From an uncultured Faecalibacterium sp. (GTDB lineage: Bacteria; Bacillota; Clostridia; Oscillospirales; Ruminococcaceae), in NCBI GenBank assembly GCA_934525845.1, contig CAKSZS010000021.1:1-37547 (forward strand): a stretch of 37,547 nt of DNA. Reading direction: 5' to 3'. Below, one piece after another: positions 1 through 7,241 of the stretch. The first letter of the stretch is position 1; the number at the start of each line of letters is the position of its first letter. The position numbers were made by a program, and so were the translations under genes. The notes beneath the pieces are model-generated. The model was not told the DNA's origin. It saw only the letters and a list, made by a program, of their open reading frames with translations, and ran no database searches.

Positions 1-50
1 TTCGCTGGAAACGGCGCGTGAAAATAGGTAGTCGCCGACTTGAACAGAAA

Positions 51-80
51 GCCCTGAGACGTTTGTCTCAGGGCTTTTTT
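51..80 (+). terminator. Rho-independent terminator 1 of a tandem pair
   Basis: A perfect 10-bp stem (GCCCTGAGAC, loop GTTT, GTCTCAGGGC) is followed by six T residues. It most likely ends a plus-strand gene or RNA lying mostly before the window. A short open frame ending in TAG at 29-31 is the only candidate upstream, and it cannot be identified from about 30 bases. Confidence 0.85.
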
Positions 81-94
81 GTTTGTTCTGTATG

Positions 95-124
95 GCTCTG
101 AGAAGAAACGCTCAGAGCTTTTTT
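95..124 (+). terminator. Rho-independent terminator 2 of a tandem pair
   Basis: An 8-bp stem GCTCTGAG / CTCAGAGC with an 8-base loop is followed by TTTTTT. It lies 15 bases after the first terminator, so the two back each other up and isolate the PadR unit from upstream reading. The stretch 125-231 holds no gene that I can support. Confidence 0.75.
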
Positions 125-231
125 CATTTGGGCTGCGATGTTCGATGCGAGCTGAGCGCCTTGAAAACGGATTTGTTTGCTATGCTCAAAAATTTGGGAT
201 ATTTTTGTACAGAAGAAGGGGGTCGCCTTGC

Positions 232-260
232 TTGACATCTTTACTACTATGCAATACAAT
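232..260 (+). promoter_or_regulatory. Sigma-A promoter of the PadR operon
   Basis: A consensus -35 TTGACA (232-237) is separated by 17 bases from -10 TACAAT (255-260), 52 bases before the PadR start codon. The -10 lies inside the first copy of the repeat at 243-290, which suits repression by steric block. Confidence 0.85.
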
Positions 261-290
261 GTAGCTAGACTACTACGCATTACATAATAG
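243..290. promoter_or_regulatory. Tandem repeat, probable PadR operator
   Basis: Two 22-base copies (243-264 and 269-290) match at 17 of 22 positions. Both begin ACTACTA and carry a GCAnTACA core. The copies start 26 bases apart; the first covers the -10 element and the second lies just after the expected transcription start. Each copy is also partly dyadic (CTAC...GTAG). PadR proteins commonly repress their own promoters through dyads of this size, so autoregulation is the inference. Confidence 0.65.
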
Positions 291-311
291 ATTGGAAAGG
301 AGGAAACTCCC

Positions 312-635
312 ATGGAAAACAATGCACAGCTTCGAAAGGGTGTGCTGGAATACTGCGTGCTGAAGCTGATCGCGAAAGAACCCACCTATGGTTATGATCT
401 CGTAATGCAGCTGAAACAGGTCGGATTTGCGGACATCAGTGAAAGCACATTGTATCCGCTGCTTTTGCGTTTGGAACAGCAGGAAAAGGTGACTGTAGAG
501 CGGAAGCCGTCCCCAAAAGGGCCGAGTCGGAAATATTATTTTATTACAGAGAGCGGAAAGGAGGCCCTTTTGAATTTTCAGCAGGATTGGAGCCGGTTGT
601 GTCAGCTTGTGGAGAAAATCTTCCAGGAGGAATAG
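312..635 (+). CDS. PadR family transcriptional regulator
   Basis: This 107-residue protein has the length and layout of a minimal PadR repressor. An N-terminal winged helix carries the family pattern LRKGVLEYCVLKLIA, then the TYGYDL turn (about residues 25-30), ESTLYPLLLRLEQQ (recognition helix, about 43-56), the basic wing PSPKGPSRKYYF (about 66-77), and a short C-terminal dimerisation helix. The start follows AAAGGAGGAAACTCCC. It lies three bases before the next membrane protein gene, the usual PadR plus HAAS-domain partner arrangement. The promoter holds two operator-like repeats, so it probably represses this operon and releases in response to an envelope or drug signal. The ligand is unknown. 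Confidence 0.92.
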   Translation: MENNAQLRKGVLEYCVLKLIAKEPTYGYDLVMQLKQVGFADISESTLYPLLLRLEQQEKVTVERKPSPKGPSRKYYFITESGKEALLNFQQDWSRLCQLVEKIFQEE

Positions 636-638
636 GGA

Positions 639-1319
639 ATGAACAACTATTTTACCTTGCGAAAAGCAAATCGTTTGCGTGTAAAGCTTCTTACCGAGAA
701 AAGCCGGCGGCAGATCAAGGAAGTTGTCCGTTATCTGCGGCGTGTCAGCTGGGATGTGTGCGGCGTAGAATTGGTATACAGTGATTTGATCGACATTGCT
801 GTGCGTGCCAATGAGGAAGGACAGGAATTGTTCAGTGTGATCTCGGACGCGAAAACTTTTGTGGACGAGGTGAAACCGGGACTGAAACGACTAAGCTGGT
901 TTGATTTCTTTACGATTGAAATTCCGGTATTTCTTTTCTTTGGGTATGGCGTGGAAGGACTCTTTCTATATCCACTTCTTCTTTCGATCGTCCCGGACTA
1001 CGGATTTGATATTTCACTCGGATATCTGATCCAGGTCTGCGTCTGCATGGCGTCCTCGTATGAGCTGTTCCGGCGAATGATGGAGAAAGTTGGCTTTCCG
1101 CCTTGTGCACATCGGCTGAAATATGCTGGTTATCTGGTTCTTTATGCAGCGGTACTCTATGGAATTGGTTCGATGTTGTATCAGCTGTTTGGGCAGATCG
1201 TATTTGTAAGGATTCCGGTCTGGCCGATGACGATCGGCAGCCTTTTGCTTGGCGCATTTTTGCTTTGGCTGCGCTATGACTGGTACGGAAGGGATGTGCG
1301 GCTGCTTGGACGGATCTGA
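639..1319 (+). CDS. HAAS/DUF1048-like membrane protein, PadR partner
   Basis: The 226-residue protein has a helical N-terminal cytoplasmic half. The segment DLIDIAVRANEEGQELFSVI (about residues 48-67) followed by an acidic stretch resembles the DUF1048/HAAS signalling domain found beside PadR repressors. The C-terminal half carries about four hydrophobic segments (roughly 90-145 and 163-217), interrupted by a basic loop. It starts three bases after the PadR stop, with AGGAGGAATAGGGA upstream, so the two are translationally linked. By family precedent the HAAS part may touch the regulator or a transporter, making this a membrane-bound sensor. That role is inference; only the domain resemblance and topology are seen. 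Confidence 0.7.
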   Translation: MNNYFTLRKANRLRVKLLTEKSRRQIKEVVRYLRRVSWDVCGVELVYSDLIDIAVRANEEGQELFSVISDAKTFVDEVKPGLKRLSWFDFFTIEIPVFLFFGYGVEGLFLYPLLLSIVPDYGFDISLGYLIQVCVCMASSYELFRRMMEKVGFPPCAHRLKYAGYLVLYAAVLYGIGSMLYQLFGQIVFVRIPVWPMTIGSLLLGAFLLWLRYDWYGRDVRLLGRI

Positions 1320-1995
1320 AGAGAAGCGGCGGGCAAAACGGAACGGCTGCGGTTTTCTTTTTCTGGTGCTGGGAATCGTGTGCGGCGGCGCAATGCTTTT
1401 TCTGGCACTGCAGTACCAGCATACTTCCTCCGTCCGCCCGGAAGACTGCTATGCGGACAGAATCCCGCAGCTGCACAGTACCGTAGACGCGGATGGGGAC
1501 GGGATCGATGACCAGGTCGACATCCTGAAGGGTGCGCTGGACTATGTGAACACCCATCCTAAGTATAAAAGCCGCTATTATCAGGGCGGAACGCCGAATG
1601 ACGGTTATGGCGTGTGCACGGATGTGGTGGCCTATGCGTTGAAGAACGCCGGATATGACCTGCAGGCGTTGGTGGATGCGGACATCCGGGAGGATCCGCA
1701 GGCATACGATATCACTGCGCCGGATGCAAACATCGACTTTCGCCGGGTGCGTAACCTGAAAGTCTTCTTCGCGCACAAGGCGATTGCCCTGACCACCGAG
1801 GTTTCCGCCGTGGAACAGTGGCAGGGCGGGGACATCGTGATCTTTGCAAAGCACATCGGCGTTGTGTCTGACCGCCGGAATCAGAACGGCGTGCCCTATG
1901 TGATCCACCACAATGACCCATGGCAGACCGCCTATGAACAGGACATTCTGGAACGGCGGAACGACATTGTGGGGCACTACCGCATATCGGAATAA
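1294..1995 (+). CDS. DUF1287 domain membrane-anchored protein
   Basis: The protein begins with a short basic segment, a single membrane helix (GFLFLVLGIVCGGAMLFLAL), then an extracytoplasmic domain. That domain matches DUF1287: a calcium-loop-like DADGDGIDDQVD, then YYQGGTPNDGYGVCTDVV with the putative catalytic Cys, then GDIVIFAKHIGVVSD with the putative catalytic His. DUF1287 belongs to the NlpC/P60-like papain fold, so a peptidoglycan or peptide amidase role is plausible but not demonstrated. The start is uncertain. ATG at 1294 lies immediately after GGAAGGG, too close for ideal use; ATG 1276 and TTG at 1249 or 1306 are alternatives. All but one overlap the preceding gene by up to 71 bases, and 1306 also overlaps. 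Translational coupling is therefore likely. Confidence 0.8.
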   Translation: MCGCLDGSEEKRRAKRNGCGFLFLVLGIVCGGAMLFLALQYQHTSSVRPEDCYADRIPQLHSTVDADGDGIDDQVDILKGALDYVNTHPKYKSRYYQGGTPNDGYGVCTDVVAYALKNAGYDLQALVDADIREDPQAYDITAPDANIDFRRVRNLKVFFAHKAIALTTEVSAVEQWQGGDIVIFAKHIGVVSDRRNQNGVPYVIHHNDPWQTAYEQDILERRNDIVGHYRISE

Positions 1996-2050
1996 AAACA
2001 AAAAGAAAGCGGGCCTGCCGCGCTGCAATACAGCGTGCCAGGTCCGCTTT
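1996..2050 (-). terminator. Terminator between convergent DUF1287 and flavoprotein genes
   Basis: A long stem (2006-2025 against 2031-2050, one G-T pair in the outer part, loop CAATA) has its T-rich tail on the minus strand side (AAACAAAAAGAAA in plus orientation). It terminates the minus-strand flavoprotein gene and may also slow the convergent transcript. Confidence 0.75.
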
Positions 2051-2088
2051 CCTGTATGCGAAAATAGAAAGAATGGAGGAAGCTGAAT

Positions 2089-4116
2089 TTATTCCAGGCC
2101 AGCCATCTGCTTGATGGCCTTCATGGCGAAGGTCAGGGTGCGGCCCATGGCCACACCTGCCATCAGGCAGGGATAGTTGTTGGCGAAGAAGCTGCCGGAC
2201 ATATCGCCGGTGACGTACAGACCGGGCATGGGCTGGTTGTTGGTGTCCAGAGCCTGGCCCTTTTCGTTGATGGCAATGCCCTGCTCGGTGGTCAGCAGAG
2301 AGGCACCCAGCCAGCAGCCATAGAAGGGAGCGGTGCGGATGGCGCTGAGGCGGTAAGCAGGCTTGCCGAAGTCCTCGTCGTTCTGCTTATCGTACAGCTC
2401 GTTGTAGCGCTCCACGGTAGCCAGGAAGGTGTCCTTGGCAGCACCGGTAAAGCCCATCTTGTCGGCCAGCTCCTCCAGGGTGTCACACTTGAACAGTGCA
2501 CCGGCCTCGATAGCCTCGTCCATCTTGCCCTGAATGTACTTCTCACCGCCGTTGCGGGTCTGGGCAGAGCAGCCGATGGTGTGGAAGCGCTTTGCGTCCT
2601 CCAGAATGTTGGCATCGCAGATCTGGGCGTAAACACGGCCCGGCTGGTGGGCAGCGGCGTAGACGATATCGTTGTAGGGGCAGCTCTCGTTGGCAAAACG
2701 CTCACCGTTGCGGTTCACCTTCAGGAAGGGCTGGGTGCCGGGGTTATACTGACGGATCTTGCCGGGGAAGGCCTTGCCGCCAAAGGCAGAATCACTGTCC
2801 ACATAACCGCCGTCCACACCGGGGGCCACGATGCCACGGTCAAACAGCATGGGAGCAGCTTCCTTGTCCAGGTTTGCACCGGCCCACACGGCTGCACGGA
2901 TGCCGTAGCCCTTGTCGGCAGGGGAGTAGGAGCAGGCGGTGGTGACGCTGGTGCCCAGGGGGTCCAGCTGCTCCATCATGTAGGGGTTGCCGGGGAAGCC
3001 GCCGCAGGCCAGCAGAACGCCCTGGTTGGCGTTGTAGCGGATAAAGTGGTCATCCTCGGTGCTCTGGGCGATGATGCCGGTAATGCGGCCCTCGCTGTTC
3101 TTTTCCAGCTTGGCCAGGCTGGTCTTGAAGTCTACATCGTAGCCCAGCTCCTGGATGTACTGCAGCAGCAGCTCGTTACGGGCAACACCGCTGCTGCGAT
3201 CATAGGTGTACTCGATCTCAGGATACATGAAATCGGTGTTGTGCTCGGCGTTCTCTGCAGGCCACTTGGCCTCGTCACCATAGGTGTAGATCATGTCTAC
3301 GCCGTACTTCTCGGTCATGATCTCGTGCACAAAGCCGATCATCTCGGCAGACTCGTTGATCCAGGTCTTGACCACACGCTGGTCGCACTTGCCGGAGGCA
3401 TAGCGAGAGATCTCGCTCAGCAGCTTGGCACGATCCATCTGGATGCCCTGCTCCTGTGCACCAAAGCCGTCAACAGCGCCAACCCAGTGACGAGTGTCCT
3501 GGACGTTGGCGTTCTGCTCAATGATGTGGAAGTTCAGGCCGTTGGCAGCGGCATAAGCAGCGGCAAACATACCGCCGTTGCCGGCGCCCACGATGACGAT
3601 GTCGGTATCCACGGTCTCGGTGATGGCAGCGTCATCGATGTCCGGCTCGGTGCCCAGCCAGTCGTTCTCATCGCCGGAGGGCAGCTGGACGGAGGAAACG
3701 GTAGCTTCACCCTTGGCCTGTGCAAAGCAGCTCTTGGCGGCCTTCATGACGGCCTCGGAAGTGACGGTGGAACCGGAGACGCCGTCGATCTCGGCAGAAC
3801 CGGCGTCCAGCAGCTGCTGGCGCAGTTCGTCGGCGGCAGCGGCACCGAAGGAGGCGGTCTCGCCGGAGGTGTCCACGACCACGTCGGTCACGGCGCTGTC
3901 GGAGAAGGTCATGGTGACCTTGACGGTGGAGGAAATGCCCTCAGCGGTGCCCTCGTAGGTGCCGGGGATGTAGCCGCCGGCGGGAGCACTGCCGGATGCG
4001 GCGGTGGAAGCAGAGGAGCTTGCAGCGTTGCAGGCAGCCAGAGCGCCTGCGGTGACACCGCTCATTGCGGCAGCAGCGGCGATCTTCAGAAAGCCTTTGC
4101 GGGAGATCTTGTTCAT
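2089..4116 (-). CDS. Exported FMN-binding/FAD-dependent reductase-like lipoprotein
   Basis: The start at 4116 (MNKISRK) follows AGGAAGGAAG, giving 675 residues; an upstream ATG at 4140 lacks as good a site. The order is: signal peptide with SRKGFLK (Tat-like, RK rather than RR) and lipobox LAAC (Cys about 29); low-complexity Ser/Ala linker; FMN-binding domain with SGST (attachment Thr about 117, consensus SGAT); then the FAD domain with GAGNGG (about 177-182) and GERFANES. This is the architecture of flavocytochrome c/urocanate reductase-like respiratory enzymes acting outside the membrane. The HHTMGG and NRLGGNA substrate motifs of fumarate reductase are replaced by a WLGASLL segment and an NNYPCLMAG segment, so the acceptor is probably not fumarate. 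It is transcribed away from rnf. An ApbE flavin transferase is needed but not in the window. Confidence 0.87.
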   Translation of the reverse strand: MNKISRKGFLKIAAAAAMSGVTAGALAACNAASSSASTAASGSAPAGGYIPGTYEGTAEGISSTVKVTMTFSDSAVTDVVVDTSGETASFGAAAADELRQQLLDAGSAEIDGVSGSTVTSEAVMKAAKSCFAQAKGEATVSSVQLPSGDENDWLGTEPDIDDAAITETVDTDIVIVGAGNGGMFAAAYAAANGLNFHIIEQNANVQDTRHWVGAVDGFGAQEQGIQMDRAKLLSEISRYASGKCDQRVVKTWINESAEMIGFVHEIMTEKYGVDMIYTYGDEAKWPAENAEHNTDFMYPEIEYTYDRSSGVARNELLLQYIQELGYDVDFKTSLAKLEKNSEGRITGIIAQSTEDDHFIRYNANQGVLLACGGFPGNPYMMEQLDPLGTSVTTACSYSPADKGYGIRAAVWAGANLDKEAAPMLFDRGIVAPGVDGGYVDSDSAFGGKAFPGKIRQYNPGTQPFLKVNRNGERFANESCPYNDIVYAAAHQPGRVYAQICDANILEDAKRFHTIGCSAQTRNGGEKYIQGKMDEAIEAGALFKCDTLEELADKMGFTGAAKDTFLATVERYNELYDKQNDEDFGKPAYRLSAIRTAPFYGCWLGASLLTTEQGIAINEKGQALDTNNQPMPGLYVTGDMSGSFFANNYPCLMAGVAMGRTLTFAMKAIKQMAGLE

Positions 4117-4201
4117 GGGTTCTTCCTTCCTTTTCTTCATTTACGAAATCTTTCTTCTCATATTCCGGGCCGGGAGCACAATGCCCGGCCGACCGAGCAT
4201 T

Positions 4202-4231
4202 ATTCTATCATGAATGTGAAAAGTGTGTCAA
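4202..4231 (-). promoter_or_regulatory. Promoter of the exported flavoprotein
   Basis: On the minus strand TTGACA (4226-4231) is followed after 18 bases by TAGAAT (4202-4207), about 85 bases before the start codon. A strong dyad at 4260-4283 lies just upstream of the -35. Confidence 0.8.
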
Positions 4232-4259
4232 TTTGATTTGTGAAAAAAGAAACGTTCAG

Positions 4260-4283
4260 ACGCCTTAAACTTTGTTAAGGCGT
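4260..4283. repeat. 9-bp perfect inverted repeat upstream of flavoprotein promoter
   Basis: ACGCCTTAA and TTAAGGCGT are separated by six bases. There is no adjoining T tract, so it is not a convincing terminator. Its centre lies about 40 bases upstream of the minus-strand -35, a usual place for an activator site. Confidence 0.6.
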
Positions 4284-4434
4284 AAACAGGAGGGAATCGG
4301 AGCCGGATGGACGCAAAAAGCTGCGGATCGTTTGTGTTAAAAGCAGTACAGACAAACTGCCGGAATCCGGGCGGTGCAGAAGAACGGAACGAAGAAGGAC
4401 TTTTTTGTTGGAAGCCTTACGATAAAACAAACCG

Positions 4435-4489
4435 CAGAAAACACAACGCCCCCAGCCCGTCGGGTCGTTGGCACCGCAGGCTGGGGGCG
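4435..4489 (-). terminator. Terminator of the 41-residue membrane peptide gene
   Basis: An 11-bp stem (CGCCCCCAGCC against GGCTGGGGGCG, arms 4447-4457 and 4479-4489) is followed on the minus strand by TTGTGTTTTCT. It lies 26 bases after the small gene's stop, supporting that gene as a separate transcription unit. Confidence 0.75.
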
Positions 4490-4514
4490 ATCTGATGCAA
4501 AAAAGCGGACGGGA

Positions 4515-4640
4515 TCACTTCTCGTCGGTGTAGATCTGGATATAGCGAGGCGCGGTCTGATCCTTCCACAGCAGCAGCGCAGCCGTGAGAACGACGGCGA
4601 GGGTGGTGAGCACGGCGAGCAGAGCCTTGAGAACTTTCAT
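4515..4640 (-). CDS. Small membrane peptide, 41 residues
   Basis: No family is recognised. The peptide starts MKVLKALLAVL, has one hydrophobic helix (about residues 5-25, rich in Leu, Ala, Val, Thr) and a polar tail ending IQIYTDEK, so it should sit in the membrane with a short soluble C-terminus, or be an uncleaved signal anchor. Support for a real gene is good: AAGGAGG nine bases before ATG, an extended -10 promoter at 4708-4737, and its own terminator. The ATG of a longer upstream frame has no ribosome site and was not used. It lies divergently before rnfC and could be functionally linked to Rnf, but position alone does not prove this. Confidence 0.65.
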   Translation of the reverse strand: MKVLKALLAVLTTLAVVLTAALLLWKDQTAPRYIQIYTDEK

Positions 4641-4707
4641 GGTGTAGAGCCTCCTTGAACAAGTCTGACGTGGAACGGGGGACGTTCCGGCCTTTGAAGA
4701 TGGTTCC

Positions 4708-4737
4708 AGTATACCATATTCCTGCAGCAAAGGCAAA
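4708..4737 (-). promoter_or_regulatory. Extended -10 promoter of the small membrane peptide
   Basis: Minus strand TTTGCC (4732-4737), 18-base spacer, then TGGTATACT with -10 TATACT at 4708-4713. Confidence 0.7.
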
Positions 4738-4768
4738 CCCGACCGGGGTCGGAAAAACGCGAAAATAA

Positions 4769-4792
4769 TGTGGTTGGTTGGAACTAACCACA
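4769..4792. repeat. Dyad in the divergent rnf control region
   Basis: TGTGGTTGG (4769-4777) pairs with CTAACCACA (4784-4792) with one G-T pair. It lies between the divergent small-peptide and rnf promoters and is a candidate operator. The T-poor flanks argue against a terminator. Confidence 0.45.
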
Positions 4793-4843
4793 AAAAAAGA
4801 ACAAGAAAGTTCAGGAAATCACATCATTTTTGCGGGGTTGTCG

Positions 4844-4871
4844 TTGACTTCCGACGCCAAAATGATACAAT
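4844..4871 (+). promoter_or_regulatory. Promoter of the rnf operon
   Basis: TTGACT (4844-4849), 16-base spacer, TACAAT (4866-4871). The leader to the rnfC start is about 80 bases. No riboswitch was recognised in it. Confidence 0.8.
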
Positions 4872-4959
4872 GGGTATGTTAAGCAGCTGCTGTCCCTGTA
4901 CCAGTGCGCCTGCATGGGCGTGGGGGCGGCAATTCAAGCAGAATGGGGGATTTGATTCC

Positions 4960-6282
4960 ATGTTGAACAAGCTGAAACGTGCGGCGCTTGGCGCGCATAC
5001 GCCGCATGACAAAGCAACTGCTGCAAGCAAACCTGTTCCGATGCCTCTGCCCGCGCAGGTACGCATCCTGATGAGCCAGCACATTGGCGCTCCCGCCAAG
5101 GCTCTGGTCAAAAAAGGCGACGAAGTGTTTGTCGGCACCAAGATCGGTGAGGCAGGCGGTTTCGTTTCCGCAAACATCCACTCCAGCGTTTCCGGTACGG
5201 TGGCCGCTGTGGAGACCTTCCGTCTTTCCAACGGCCGCGCCTGCGATTCTGTGGTCATCAAGACCGATGGCAAGCAGACCGTGGACCCGTCCGTCAAAGC
5301 ACCCGAGGTCACCGATAAGGCCAGCTTCCTGGCCGCTGTGCGTGCCTGCGGCCTGGTCGGCCTGGGCGGCGCAGGCTTCCCGACCGACGTCAAGCTGCAG
5401 CCCAAGCAGACGGTGGATACCCTGCTGATCAACGCTTCCGAGTGCGAAGTGTGGCTGACCAGCGACACCCAGGAGATGTTGAACTGCAGCGATGACATCA
5501 TCCGCGGCATCAAGGCCGTTCTGCAGTACACCGGCATTCCCAAGTGCGTCATCGGCATTGAGAACAACAAGCCCGAGTGCATCGACCTGCTGTGCAAGAA
5601 GACCAGCGGCGACAGCACCATCGAGGTCAAGCCCCTGCCCAGTGTCTACGGCACCGGCGCAGAGCTGATCCTGATCGAGAAGTGCCTGGGCCGCGAAGTG
5701 CCCCACGGCGGTCTGCCCGCCGATGCAGGCGCCATCGTCATGAACGTGACCAGCGTGTCCACCCTGGGCAAGTATCTGGCCACCGGTATGCCGGTGGTGG
5801 AGCGCACCATCACCGTGGACGGCGATGCCTGCGCAAAGCCCATGAACGTTGTGGTGCCGGTGGGTACTTCCTACCAGGACATCATCGACTTCGCCGGCGT
5901 CAAGGGCGGCGTCAAGCTGGGCAAGGTGGTGGCCGGCGGTGCCATGATGGGTCCCGCCGTGCAGGATCTGAGCTACCCCACCACCAAGACCACGTCCGGT
6001 CTGATCCTGCTGAGCGAGGCTGCGGCAACGCCCGCACCCGTCAACCCCTGCATCCGCTGCGGCCGCTGCGTGGAGTACTGCCCCATGGGTCTGGAGCCCG
6101 TGGAGGTCAACCAGGCTTATACAGCCCGTGATGTGCAGGAGCTGGGCAAGCTCCATGCAGACTACTGCTTCAACTGCGGCAGCTGCTCCTTCGTCTGCCC
6201 GGCAAAGCGCCCGGTCACCCAGATGATGAGTCTGGCAAAGGCGTTCTACCTTGGTGAAATCAAAAAAGGAGGCAATAAGTAA
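4960..6282 (+). CDS. rnfC: Rnf complex subunit RnfC
   Basis: RnfC is the peripheral NADH-side subunit of the ferredoxin:NAD oxidoreductase that drives Na+ or H+ export. The 440-residue protein has an N-terminal barrel-sandwich segment, the nucleotide/FMN-binding GLGGAGFPTDVKL (about 133-145) and an ECEVWLTSD segment (usually ECEPYLT). An SLBB-like region follows, then two [4Fe-4S] motifs: Cys 364/367/370/374 and 403/406/409/413. The start at 4960 follows GGGGGA and matches the normal N-terminus; an open frame extends upstream to 4768 but lacks family resemblance. It is first in an rnfCDGEAB operon, the clostridial order, and its stop overlaps the rnfD start by one base. Confidence 0.96.
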   Translation: MLNKLKRAALGAHTPHDKATAASKPVPMPLPAQVRILMSQHIGAPAKALVKKGDEVFVGTKIGEAGGFVSANIHSSVSGTVAAVETFRLSNGRACDSVVIKTDGKQTVDPSVKAPEVTDKASFLAAVRACGLVGLGGAGFPTDVKLQPKQTVDTLLINASECEVWLTSDTQEMLNCSDDIIRGIKAVLQYTGIPKCVIGIENNKPECIDLLCKKTSGDSTIEVKPLPSVYGTGAELILIEKCLGREVPHGGLPADAGAIVMNVTSVSTLGKYLATGMPVVERTITVDGDACAKPMNVVVPVGTSYQDIIDFAGVKGGVKLGKVVAGGAMMGPAVQDLSYPTTKTTSGLILLSEAAATPAPVNPCIRCGRCVEYCPMGLEPVEVNQAYTARDVQELGKLHADYCFNCGSCSFVCPAKRPVTQMMSLAKAFYLGEIKKGGNK

Positions 6283-7241
6283 TGGATACGAAGCTTATTG
6301 TTTCGGCTTCCCCGCACGTGCGCAGCGAAGAGACCACCCAGGGCCTGATGGCCAACGTGATCGTCGCCCTGTGCCCCTGCGTGGTGGCCTCTGCGATCAT
6401 TTTTGGCATGCGTGCACTGCTGGTCACCGCCGTGTCCGTCATCGCCTGTGTCGTGTTTGAGTGGCTGTACTGCAAGCTGCTGAAGAAGCCCAACCCCATC
6501 AGCGACCTGTCCGCTGTGGTCACCGGCATCATCCTGGCCATGAACGTGCCCGTGGGCATGCCCCTGGGCCAGCTGATCATCGGCGACCTGGTGGCCATCG
6601 TGGTGGTCAAGCAGCTGTTCGGCGGCATCGGCATGAACTTTGCCAACCCCGCTCTGGTGGGCCGTATCGTGCTGTTCATCAGCTTTGCCGGTTCCATGAA
6701 CAAGTGGGTGTTCCCGGATGCAGCGGTGGACCAGCTGTCCAGCGCGACCCCGCTGGCTGTGGCCGATACTTCCAAGCTGAGCCTGCTGGACCTGTTCATG
6801 GGCATCCATGGCGGTGTCCTGGGTGAGACCTGCGCCCTGGCCATCCTGCTGGGCCTGATCTACCTGGTCGCTACCAAGACCATCAGCATTGCCATCCCGG
6901 CTTCTTATGTCGGCAGTATGTTCATCTTCTACCTGATCGCCACTCACAGCCTGCACGCCGCTCTGGTGGGCGTGCTGTCCGGCGGTCTGCTGTTCGGTGC
7001 CGTGTTCATGGCCACCGACTATGTCACCAGCCCCTTTACCCTGAAGGGCAAGCTGGTGTACGGCGTCTGCCTGGGCATCGTCACCTTTGCCATCCGCTGG
7101 TGGGGCAGCTACACCGAGGGCGTGTCCTTCGCGCTGCTGTTCATGAACCTGTGGGTCCCCTACATCAATGATCTGACCCGTCAGACCCCGTATGGCTACA
7201 TCAAGCCTGCAAAGAAAGCGAAGGAGGGTGCTGGCAAATGA
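6282..7241 (+). CDS. rnfD: Rnf complex subunit RnfD
   Basis: RnfD is a membrane subunit carrying covalent FMN, related to NqrB. This 319-residue protein has about nine to ten hydrophobic segments. The flavinylation motif SSATPL is at residues 153-158 (FMN on Thr156), typical of the D subunit, and MNFANPALVGRI precedes it. It starts one base into the rnfC stop codon (TAATG), with AAAGGAGG upstream, and its own stop overlaps the rnfG start (ATGA), so translation is coupled. The FMN would be attached by ApbE, which is encoded elsewhere. Confidence 0.96.
   Translation: MDTKLIVSASPHVRSEETTQGLMANVIVALCPCVVASAIIFGMRALLVTAVSVIACVVFEWLYCKLLKKPNPISDLSAVVTGIILAMNVPVGMPLGQLIIGDLVAIVVVKQLFGGIGMNFANPALVGRIVLFISFAGSMNKWVFPDAAVDQLSSATPLAVADTSKLSLLDLFMGIHGGVLGETCALAILLGLIYLVATKTISIAIPASYVGSMFIFYLIATHSLHAALVGVLSGGLLFGAVFMATDYVTSPFTLKGKLVYGVCLGIVTFAIRWWGSYTEGVSFALLFMNLWVPYINDLTRQTPYGYIKPAKKAKEGAGK

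Noticed and set aside
79..264. Possible small gene before padR
   Set aside because: It runs through the second terminator hairpin and the PadR promoter, with no ribosome site.
910..2028. Minus-strand open frame of 372 codons
   Set aside because: It is antisense to the HAAS and DUF1287 genes and reads through the terminator; there is no family resemblance.
2581..4236. Plus-strand open frame of 551 codons
   Set aside because: It is antisense to the exported flavoprotein, rich in Gly/Val/Ala without domains, and lacks a ribosome site.
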